Assembly: GCA_020352575.1 (NCBI GenBank)
Contig: CP070681.1
Location: 193,985-199,229 of the forward strand
Origin: Acidimicrobiia bacterium
GTDB taxonomy: Bacteria > Actinomycetota > Acidimicrobiia > Spongiisociales > JAENVV01
DNA length: 5,245 nucleotides
Direction: 5' to 3'
Position 1 is the first letter of the stretch, and every line of letters starts with the position of its first letter. Position numbers and translations under genes: made by a program. A model generated the notes under the pieces. It was not told the DNA's origin and did not search any database. It saw only the letters and a program-made list of their open reading frames with translations. This document shows, in pieces, positions 1 to 5,245 of this stretch.

Positions 1-54
1 CTGCCTTCGGTCGACCGGGTGCTCGACGCTGTCGAGCGGGCGCTGGAGTTCTGA
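1..54 (+). CDS. C-terminal end of 2-oxo acid dehydrogenase E1 component, beta subunit (partial)
   Basis: Only the last 17 codons and the TGA stop (52-54) are in the window. They translate to LPSVDRVLDAVERALEF. This amphipathic ending (proline, then a D-R-hydrophobic-x-x-A-V helix) resembles the C-terminal tail of thiamine-diphosphate E1-beta subunits of pyruvate or branched-chain 2-oxo acid dehydrogenases. Together with E1-alpha, such subunits decarboxylate the 2-oxo acid and pass the acyl group to the lipoyl arm of E2. The identification rests mainly on the following gene being E2 and on the TGATG overlap with it (stop 52-54, start 54-56), the usual E1-beta/E2 order. The tail alone is too short to prove the family. 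Seen: frame, stop and overlap. Inferred: product. Confidence 0.7.
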   Translation: MPSVDRVLDAVERALEF

Positions 55-1286
55 TGGCACGGACGTTCAACCTCCCCGACCTCGGAGAAGGCCTGACCGA
101 GGCAGAGATCGTGGAATGGCGTGTCGCCGTCGGCGACGACGTCGCGCTCGACCAGGAGATCGTCGAGGTGGAGACCGCCAAGGCATCCGTGGTCATCCCG
201 TCGCCCTTCGCCGGGGTCGTGCTCGAGCTCCACGGAGCTGCGGGCGATGCGATGGAGGTGGGGGCACCACTCATCACGTTCGCCGATGCCGGCGAGGCAG
301 CGGAGGCAACCCACTCCGACTCCGCAGCAACGGCACCCGACGACGAGGAACGCACCCCCAACCTCGTTGGCTACGGCGCCACGTCCGACCGGAGTCGGCG
401 TCGCCGACGCGGGACCTCGCCGTCGCACGCCGCCTCCGACACCGAGCCGGCGCCGACGAAGCCACGTGCGAAGCCACCCGTACGCAAACTCGCCAAGGAT
501 CTCGGCGTCGACCTGGGCTCGGTACGGGCCACCGGCAAGGACCACACCATCACCCGGGACGATGTGCAGGCCGCAGCCACCGGCGTCCCCGGACCCGCAA
601 CCGGCGGCACGATCCCCGTGCGAGGCGTGCGCCGCACCATCGCCCGCCAGATGGAACGGTCCCATGCCATTCCATCGGCGGCTGCCTGGGTGGAGGCCGA
701 TGCGAGCGGGCTCGTACGCCTTCGCAAGGCCCTCGCCGCCCGCCATCCGGAGGAGCGCATCACCAGCCTCGCCATCGTCTGCCGGCTCGTCGTCGAGGCG
801 CTCCGGGAGGTGCCGCACCTCAACGCCCGGTGGTCGGAGGAGGAGATCACCCTCCTCGACGACATCCACCTCGGGATCGCCGTCGCCACCGATCGGGGCC
901 TCGTCGTGCCCGTGGTGCGCAACGCCCACACCCAGTCGATCCGCGAGCTCGCCGGGTCGATGGCCGACAAGGTCGATGGGGCCAGGGCCAACACGCTTCC
1001 CCCGACCGACCTCGTGGGGTCGACGTTCACCATCACCAACTTCGGCGCCCTCGGGATGGATGGGGGGATCCCCCTCATCAACCACCCTGAGGTCGGGATC
1101 CTCGGCATGGGCCGACTCATCGATCGCCCACACGTGGAGGCGGGCACCGTCGTGGTGCGCCCGACCGTCACGCTGAGCCTCTCGTTCGACCACCGGGTGG
1201 CGGATGGCTCCGAGGCCTCCCGGTTCCTCTCCGTGCTCGCCGAGCTGGTCGCCGAACCGGCCATCCTGCTCGAGGGGCTCACCTAG
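54..1286 (+). CDS. Dihydrolipoyl acyltransferase, E2 component of a 2-oxo acid dehydrogenase complex (PDH or branched-chain type)
   Basis: This 410-aa protein is the cytoplasmic core of a 2-oxo acid dehydrogenase complex. It carries the acyl group on a lipoyl-lysine and transfers it to CoA. Domains in order: one lipoyl domain (about 1-77) with PDLGEGLTEAEIVEW near the start and the lipoylation motif ETAKA at 40-44 (modified Lys43); a long linker (about 78-140) with LVGYG at 104-108 and a run of arginines at 115-119; a peripheral-subunit-binding domain (about 141-174, PPVRKLAKDLGVDL then ITRDDV); and the acyltransferase domain (about 184-410) starting IPVRGVRRTIARQM. The catalytic motif DHRVADG is intact, with His380 and Asp384. 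Length is normal for a single-lipoyl E2. The ATG overlaps the upstream TGA and has GGAG at 45-48, five bases away, supporting this start and translational coupling. The lipoyl and linker sequences look more like actinobacterial BkdC/PdhC proteins than succinyl-transferring SucB, but the substrate (pyruvate or branched-chain 2-oxo acids) cannot be fixed from this gene. Confidence 0.95.
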   Translation: MARTFNLPDLGEGLTEAEIVEWRVAVGDDVALDQEIVEVETAKASVVIPSPFAGVVLELHGAAGDAMEVGAPLITFADAGEAAEATHSDSAATAPDDEERTPNLVGYGATSDRSRRRRRGTSPSHAASDTEPAPTKPRAKPPVRKLAKDLGVDLGSVRATGKDHTITRDDVQAAATGVPGPATGGTIPVRGVRRTIARQMERSHAIPSAAAWVEADASGLVRLRKALAARHPEERITSLAIVCRLVVEALREVPHLNARWSEEEITLLDDIHLGIAVATDRGLVVPVVRNAHTQSIRELAGSMADKVDGARANTLPPTDLVGSTFTITNFGALGMDGGIPLINHPEVGILGMGRLIDRPHVEAGTVVVRPTVTLSLSFDHRVADGSEASRFLSVLAELVAEPAILLEGLT

Positions 1287-1311
1287 CACTCTCCCACGCG
1301 GAGTAACCGCC

Positions 1312-1321
1312 CAAGTACCCT
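1312..1321 (+). promoter_or_regulatory. Possible -10 element upstream of the c-di-GMP gene
   Basis: The decamer CAAGTACCCT contains TACCCT (1316-1321), which fits the TAnnnT form of a -10 box. It would place transcription start near 1328, with a leader of about 40 bases ending in the Shine-Dalgarno. No convincing -35 hexamer lies 16-18 bases upstream (CCCACG region). Nearly the same decamer occurs before metG at 4391-4400. A separate promoter is plausible because the gene does not overlap the E2 gene and has its own strong ribosome binding site. Read-through from the E1/E2 operon is not excluded, since no terminator is visible between them. Confidence 0.25.
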
Positions 1322-1359
1322 TCGAGACGGTCCCGCTGCGTGCGTCAGCGCGACCCGGC

Positions 1360-1366
1360 AAGGAGG
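1360..1366 (+). promoter_or_regulatory. Strong Shine-Dalgarno that fixes a GTG start
   Basis: AAGGAGG, a full match to the anti-Shine-Dalgarno core, ends four bases before the GTG at 1371-1373. It supports GTG as the true start of the PAS-GGDEF-EAL protein. The next in-frame methionine lies well inside the second PAS unit (about residue 142), so an ATG-only gene call would lose the first PAS unit. Confidence 0.8.
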
Positions 1367-1370
1367 GCAG

Positions 1371-4136
1371 GTGAACGAGCCTTTGGCGCAGGGCCTCGAC
1401 CAACAACGCCTCTTCGATCTCGTCATCGCACAAGACGCGCTCCTCGCCGTCGTCGACGAGGACGACCTGCTCGTGTTCGGCAACGCCGCCCTGTGGGAGT
1501 TCACGGGTCGCACTCCGGACGACGGACTCGGCAAGCCGCTCGGGGACGTGGTCGAGGAGTCCGTCATCCCCGACGCACCGCCCACTCTGACGGCGCTCCT
1601 GACCGCAGCACGCACACGGAATCGGCCGACCTACGCGGCCACGAGGTTGGTCGACGACGGGGGCGACCACCACACATTCGACCTCGCAGCACACCCCGAT
1701 ACCGACGTCGTGCTGGTCGTCGCCACCGACGTCACCGAACGAGAGCGAGCCATCGGCGTCCTGAGCGAGGACCAGAACCTGCTCGAGTCGGTCATGGATT
1801 CCACCGCCGAGGCCATCGTGGTCTGTGACCTGGACGGCCGCATCACCAGCGTCAACGAGGCGGCGAAACACCACTTCGACCGATTTACTGAAGCGGCATG
1901 GGACGGGAAGCTCCTCATCGGGTTCGACGGGACCGGCCGCGTGATCCCCCAACGGGACCTCCCCCTCGGTCGGGCCTTGCGCGGCGAGCAGGTGGACTCG
2001 ACCGCCGTCCTCATCGAGTCCGTCGACGGGATGGCGGAGTTCGAGGCCACAGCTCGCCCACTCCACGACCCGTTCGGCAACCAAGTGGGCGCGGTGTCCG
2101 TCTGGCGCGATGTCACCGACCTGCGCAGCGTCCAGAGCTCGCTGAGTCGCACCGAGCAGTTCCTGGAGGCCGTACTGAACGCCAGCCGGGACGGGATCAT
2201 CGCCTACTCCTTCGAGACCGGGGACCGGTTCCGCAACGCGGTGGCGCGCCGCTGGAACCTCGAGCGGCAGGCGCCGCTCGACGCCGTCATCAACGCGACC
2301 GGCCAAGCGACCGAGAGCCCGTTCGGCGAGGGCCTCCGCATCGAGATCGATGACGAGGGCGAGCGCCGGCATGTCGTGGCATCTGCGGTGATGATCGAGG
2401 GCGAAGGGGAACGCCCGGTCGGCGCCGTGGAAGTGGCGAGGGACGTCACCGAACTCCGGTCGCACATGCAGCAACTCGAAGTGGTGAATGCCGCCTTCGA
2501 CGCCACGCTCGCTGCCATCGCCATCACCGACCTCGACGGGACGATCGGGTGGGCCAACCGCTCCTTCACCTCCATGACGGGTTTCCCCGGGTCGGTCATC
2601 GCAGGCAAGCACCTCTCGGTCCTCGACCCCAGGGGATCGGGTGGTGACTGGGCGGACATCATCGACGCGGCGACCCGAGGGTCGTGGCAGGGCCGACTCG
2701 AGATCCAGGCGCTCAACCGTCGACCGATCGCTGCCGACGCCTCCATCTCGCTCGTGAAGGACCAGGACGACACCCCGGTGAACCTCATCGCGGTCCTGGA
2801 GGACGTCACCAGCCAGATCCGGACGCAGGAACGCATCCGATACCTCGCCACCCACGACGACCTCACCGGGCTGCCGAACCGTCGGATCCTGCGAGAGCTG
2901 CTCGACTTCGCGCTGGCCCGATCCCGACGGAGTGGCGACCAGATGCACCTCCTCTTCCTCGACCTCGACAACTTCAAGAACGTGAACGACACGTTCGGCC
3001 ACCCGGCGGGTGACCAATTGATCCGCAAGGCCGGACACCGGTTCAAGGCCCTCCTGCGCGAGGCGGACGCCGTCGCGCGACTCGGTGGCGACGAGTTCGC
3101 CATCCTGACCGAGGCGACGAGCGACGAGGAGGCCGAGGCACTCGCCCACCGGATCCTCGCGGGGCTCCGGGAGCCCTTCGACCTCGTCGGTTCGGAAGTG
3201 CTCATATCCACGTCCATCGGCATCACGTCGTCGCAGGGCGAGAAGGCGCCCGACGAGCTGCTCGACGAGGCCGACGTGGCGCTCTACCAAGCGAAGGACC
3301 TGGGGCGCAACACGTTTGCCTGGTTCAACGAGGAGATGGGCAGACGCCTCCGGACCAACCTCCAGACCGCCCACGAACTCCGGACCGCGATCGCAGAGGA
3401 CGAGTTCGTACTCCTCTACCAACCCCAGTACCACCTCCCCACCGGTGAACTCACCGGCGTCGAGGCGCTCATGCGATGGAACCATCCCGAGCGGGGCATC
3501 ATCGCACCCGGGACCTTCATCGACGTGGCAGAGGACCACGGCCTCATGCGGGCCATCGGCCAGTGGGTGCGTACCGAGGCGATCGCCCAGGCGGTCCGCT
3601 GGGACGAGCAGGGCCTGACCGTCCCCACCGTCAGCGTGAACCTGTCACCCACCGAACTGCGGGACCCGACCTTCGCCGACCAAATCATCCGGGAGGTCGA
3701 GGCGCTGCCCATCGCTTCGCACCGGCTCGAGTTCGAGCTCACGGAGGCCGCCCTCCTCGCGGCCGACCCACGCAACCGTGAAATGCTCACGGCGCTGAGC
3801 GCAGCGGGGGTCCGCCTGGCCATCGACGACTTCGGCACCGGGTACTCCTCCCTGCTCTACCTGAAGCAGTTCGAGGTGAACCGGATCAAGATCGCCCAGG
3901 AGTTCGTGACCGACCTGCTCGTGTCCCAGTCGTCTGCGTCCATCATCGACGCCACCATTGGCCTCGCCGACGGCCTCGGGCTCGACGTGATCGCCGAGGG
4001 CATCGAGGAGGCCGAACATGCCCGCATCCTGCTCGAACTCGGTTGTGAGTACGGGCAGGGCTACTTCATGTGCCGACCTGCGCCCGCCGAGGAGATCCCC
4101 GACCAGATGCGGGCCCCGCAGCTCCTCGAGCTCTAG
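1371..4136 (+). CDS. Soluble PAS(x4)-GGDEF-EAL protein: bifunctional diguanylate cyclase / c-di-GMP phosphodiesterase
   Basis: This 921-aa sensor-effector controls cyclic di-GMP. GGDEF domains make it from two GTP; EAL domains cleave it to pGpG. No signal peptide or membrane helix is visible, so it is probably cytoplasmic. Four PAS units (about 5-123, 131-250, 257-361, 366-481) each end in the DVT signature typical of PAS/PAC edges (Asp120, 247, 358, 478). The GGDEF domain (about 485-655) has [11 protein letters not shown] (495-505), metal-site Asp531 in LDLDNFK, Asn539, Asp548, and an intact GGDEF at 572-576. R563-x-x-D566, five residues before it, fits the allosteric inhibitory I-site. The EAL domain (about 664-912) keeps Glu698 (EAL 698-700), Asn757, Glu789, Asp819-Asp820 in DDFGTGYSS, Lys840, Glu876, Glu879 and Gln896. 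Both activities are therefore plausible. One departure is Ala842 in KIA, where KID is usual. The signal sensed is unknown; I see no cofactor-binding signature in the PAS units. GTG start supported by AAGGAGG at 1360-1366. Confidence 0.95.
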   Translation: MNEPLAQGLDQQRLFDLVIAQDALLAVVDEDDLLVFGNAALWEFTGRTPDDGLGKPLGDVVEESVIPDAPPTLTALLTAARTRNRPTYAATRLVDDGGDHHTFDLAAHPDTDVVLVVATDVTERERAIGVLSEDQNLLESVMDSTAEAIVVCDLDGRITSVNEAAKHHFDRFTEAAWDGKLLIGFDGTGRVIPQRDLPLGRALRGEQVDSTAVLIESVDGMAEFEATARPLHDPFGNQVGAVSVWRDVTDLRSVQSSLSRTEQFLEAVLNASRDGIIAYSFETGDRFRNAVARRWNLERQAPLDAVINATGQATESPFGEGLRIEIDDEGERRHVVASAVMIEGEGERPVGAVEVARDVTELRSHMQQLEVVNAAFDATLAAIAITDLDGTIGWANRSFTSMTGFPGSVIAGKHLSVLDPRGSGGDWADIIDAATRGSWQGRLEIQALNRRPIAADASISLVKDQDDTPVNLIAVLEDVTSQIRTQERIRYLATHDDLTGLPNRRILRELLDFALARSRRSGDQMHLLFLDLDNFKNVNDTFGHPAGDQLIRKAGHRFKALLREADAVARLGGDEFAILTEATSDEEAEALAHRILAGLREPFDLVGSEVLISTSIGITSSQGEKAPDELLDEADVALYQAKDLGRNTFAWFNEEMGRRLRTNLQTAHELRTAIAEDEFVLLYQPQYHLPTGELTGVEALMRWNHPERGIIAPGTFIDVAEDHGLMRAIGQWVRTEAIAQAVRWDEQGLTVPTVSVNLSPTELRDPTFADQIIREVEALPIASHRLEFELTEAALLAADPRNREMLTALSAAGVRLAIDDFGTGYSSLLYLKQFEVNRIKIAQEFVTDLLVSQSSASIIDATIGLADGLGLDVIAEGIEEAEHARILLELGCEYGQGYFMCRPAPAEEIPDQMRAPQLLEL

Positions 4137-4291
4137 TCGAGCCCTCGCCGGGCGTCCCGCAGCGAGACCTTCCCGCCGACCCGCAGGATTGCCCCCTGGT
4201 AGATGCGCCCTGCGACCCGCACCATCACCCAGGTGAACAGCACGGTGATGATGAGCGCAACATGCATCGCGGGGAGAGCCCCCGCTGCTCG
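4133..4291 (-). pseudogene. C-terminal remnant of an ABC-2 (NatB-like) transporter permease
   Basis: The minus strand encodes about 52 residues resembling the extreme C terminus of NatB-type ABC exporter permeases. There is an AAG segment before the last transmembrane helix (helix about 4211-4264, with [10 protein letters not shown]), then [15 protein letters not shown], then KVSLRDARR and a stop. The family pattern of helix, A-R-I-Y-x-G-x-L, basic/glycine turn and S-L-R-x-A close to the C terminus is well matched. Intact permeases of this type are several hundred residues; everything upstream is missing. The first in-frame ATG is at 4265-4267 and has no clear ribosome binding site. Extending the frame upstream to a TTG at 4391-4393 gives sequence that is not permease-like, because there the ATPase fragment occupies another frame. 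Its TAG stop (4133-4135) overlaps the TAG of the convergent c-di-GMP gene. Family resemblance is from memory of the motif pattern. A functional 44-aa membrane peptide is possible but less likely. Confidence 0.65.
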
Positions 4292-4353
4292 GGCATGTAC
4301 CCGAAGCGCTTCCGTCGGACCGAGGTGATCGGTGCACCGTCCCATCGCAGTCC
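4264..4353 (-). pseudogene. Internal remnant of an ABC transporter (NatA-like) ATP-binding protein
   Basis: In a minus-strand frame different from the permease remnant, about 30 codons read [11 protein letters not shown], then [19 protein letters not shown]. This matches the stretch of NatA-type ABC ATPases between the P-loop and the Q-loop/helical region, where the family has G-x-V-x-W-x-G-x-P followed by R-R-x-x-G-Y-M/L-P-E-x-R-G-L-Y-P-x-M. The Walker A motif that should lie about 25 residues upstream is absent: upstream codons are unrelated and then run into the metG start. The signature LSGGQ and Walker B regions that should follow are also gone; the reading runs straight into the permease-like segment in another frame and stops at 4225-4227. 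It is therefore a non-functional fragment. Together with the permease tail it suggests a natA-natB pair collapsed by deletion. Recognition is by motif only. Confidence 0.6.
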
Positions 4354-4390
4354 GACGACTTCGAGCACGGACGAATGGTACGGCGGCCCA

Positions 4391-4400
4391 CAACTACCCT
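4391..4400 (+). promoter_or_regulatory. Possible -10 element for a leaderless metG transcript
   Basis: CAACTACCCT contains TACCCT (4395-4400), eight bases before the metG ATG at 4409. That spacing would put transcription start at or next to the start codon, giving a leaderless mRNA, which is common in actinobacteria. Consistent with this, the bases just before the ATG (CCCGGGCC) form no good Shine-Dalgarno. No clear -35 box is seen. Nine of ten bases match the decamer at 1312-1321. Confidence 0.3.
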
Positions 4401-4408
4401 CCCGGGCC

Positions 4409-5245
4409 ATGAAGATCCTCGTCGGCGTTGCCTGGCCATACCCCAACGGTGAGAAGCACATCGGTCAGATCGCGGGGGCGTACCTGCCCCCCGACATCTT
4501 CGCCCGCTACCACCGCATGCGGGGCAATGACGTGCTCATGGTGAGCGGCTCGGACACCCACGGCACCCCCATCACCCTCATCGCCGAGGAGCGCGGCGTG
4601 GAGCCGATGGACGTCGTGGAGGAGTACCACCGCCTCTTCGTGGAGGGGTGCCTCATCATGGGCCTCACCTTCGACCTGTTCACCCACACCGACACCCAGA
4701 CGCATTGGGACACCACCCAGGAGATGTTCCTCCGGCACATCGAGACCGGCTACATCTACACGGACCAGCAGGACCACCTCTTCGACCCCGAGGCCGGTCG
4801 GTTCCTGCCGGATCGATACGTGGAGGGCCGGTGCCCGTTCTGCGACTACGACGGCGCCCGCGGCGACCAGTGCGACAACTGCGGCCGGCTGTACGACGCC
4901 CTCGAACTGAAGGAGCCCCGCTCGAAGCTGACGGGATCCACCGACCTCGAGGTACGCCAGACCGAGCACTTCTACCTCGACATGGCGAAGATGAACAGAC
5001 CGCTCCTCGAGTGGGTGGCCGACAAGGACCATTGGCGCCCGAACGTCCGCAACTTCACCCGAGGCCAACTCGAACTCCAGGAACTGCGAGGCAGGGCCAT
5101 CACCCGCGACATCCAGTGGGGTGTCGACATCCCCGTCGAGGGCTACGACGACAAGAAGATCTACGTCTGGTACGACGCCGTCATCGGCTACCTCTCTGCC
5201 GTCCGGGAATGGGCCCTGCTCGAGGGCGACCCCGCCACGTGGAAG
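4409..5245 (+). CDS. metG: Methionyl-tRNA synthetase, N-terminal part (runs off the window)
   Basis: This class I aminoacyl-tRNA synthetase charges tRNA-Met with methionine for protein synthesis in the cytoplasm. The window holds 279 codons, open to the last base; full-length bacterial enzymes are about 500-680 residues, so roughly half is missing. Visible features: the Rossmann-fold start [16 protein letters not shown] with the HIGH-type motif at 17-20 (here HIGQ); [13 protein letters not shown], the conserved block after the first half of the fold; a zinc knuckle C142-x2-C145-x9-C155-x2-C158 (CPFC...CDNC) in the connective peptide; [14 protein letters not shown]; and [14 protein letters not shown], close to the family's Y-V-W-x-D-A-x-I-G-Y. 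The KMSKS motif would lie beyond the edge. The ATG is chosen because the Rossmann strand begins directly after it. No Shine-Dalgarno precedes it; a possible -10 box at 4395-4400 suggests a leaderless mRNA. The final base of the window is the third base of codon 279. Confidence 0.95.
   Translation, partial: MKILVGVAWPYPNGEKHIGQIAGAYLPPDIFARYHRMRGNDVLMVSGSDTHGTPITLIAEERGVEPMDVVEEYHRLFVEGCLIMGLTFDLFTHTDTQTHWDTTQEMFLRHIETGYIYTDQQDHLFDPEAGRFLPDRYVEGRCPFCDYDGARGDQCDNCGRLYDALELKEPRSKLTGSTDLEVRQTEHFYLDMAKMNRPLLEWVADKDHWRPNVRNFTRGQLELQELRGRAITRDIQWGVDIPVEGYDDKKIYVWYDAVIGYLSAVREWALLEGDPATWK

Noticed and set aside
371..1282. Long minus-strand open frame opposite the E2 gene
   Set aside because: It is Ser/Arg/Thr-rich with no family resemblance. 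High-GC coding sequence often leaves such antisense frames open; the plus-strand E2 has clear domains and catalytic motifs.
1298..1310. GCGG-AGTAA-CCGC hairpin after the E2 gene as a terminator
   Set aside because: The stem is only four base pairs, does not extend, and has no T-run after it.
1287..1370. A c-di-GMP riboswitch ahead of the GGDEF-EAL gene
   Set aside because: The gap is only 84 bases and shows none of the paired elements expected of a c-di-GMP aptamer; only a possible -10 and a Shine-Dalgarno are visible.
2204..3226. Long minus-strand open frame opposite the PAS-GGDEF region
   Set aside because: Same low-complexity Ser/Arg-rich composition; the plus strand encodes intact PAS and GGDEF motifs across the whole stretch.
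4125..4141. CTCGA/TCGAG inverted repeat around the c-di-GMP gene stop as a terminator
   Set aside because: The five-base-pair stem is too weak and lacks a T-run; such short repeats are common in high-GC DNA.
4133..4393. An 86-codon minus-strand reading frame taken as an intact small gene
   Set aside because: Its start would be TTG with no ribosome binding site, and its first half is an out-of-frame reading of ATPase-like sequence. Only the last roughly 50 residues look like a real protein family, and those match just the tail of a much longer permease.
4394..5068. Long minus-strand open frame opposite metG
   Set aside because: Its Val/Glu/His-rich translation has no recognisable motif, while the plus strand encodes unmistakable MetRS signatures.

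Overview
The window is high-GC bacterial DNA (roughly two thirds G+C by eye, codons strongly biased to G/C at third positions). The actinobacterial-style E2 with an LVGYG/Arg-rich linker and the MetRS type suggest an actinobacterium, possibly of the Acidimicrobiia. This placement is inference; there is no rRNA or other strong marker here.

Layout. Bases 1-54 hold the last 17 codons of an upstream gene, most likely the E1-beta subunit of a 2-oxo acid dehydrogenase. Its TGA overlaps the ATG of a complete E2 (lipoyl dihydrolipoyl acyltransferase) gene at 54-1286, so the two form a translationally coupled pair. After an 84-bp gap with a strong Shine-Dalgarno comes a 921-aa soluble cyclic-di-GMP protein (1371-4136) with four PAS units, a GGDEF domain and an EAL domain. 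The nucleotide-binding residues checked in both catalytic domains are present. The 272-bp stretch 4137-4408 holds no intact gene. On the minus strand it carries two abutting, out-of-frame fragments of a NatA/NatB-type ABC exporter: a short internal piece of the ATPase and the C-terminal end of the permease. From 4409 to the window edge runs the first 279 codons of a methionyl-tRNA synthetase gene on the plus strand.

How the parts relate. The E1-beta/E2 pair is central carbon or branched-chain keto acid metabolism. The PAS-GGDEF-EAL protein is a sensor-type c-di-GMP turnover enzyme and looks independently transcribed. metG is a housekeeping gene whose start codon lies just downstream of a possible -10 element, consistent with a leaderless mRNA. 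The genes do not form a recognisable multi-gene system. The most unusual item is the decayed ABC-transporter remnant, which looks like the scar of an internal deletion. I found no RNA genes, CRISPR, insertion sequences or convincing terminators, and no evidence of a new defence or biosynthetic system.
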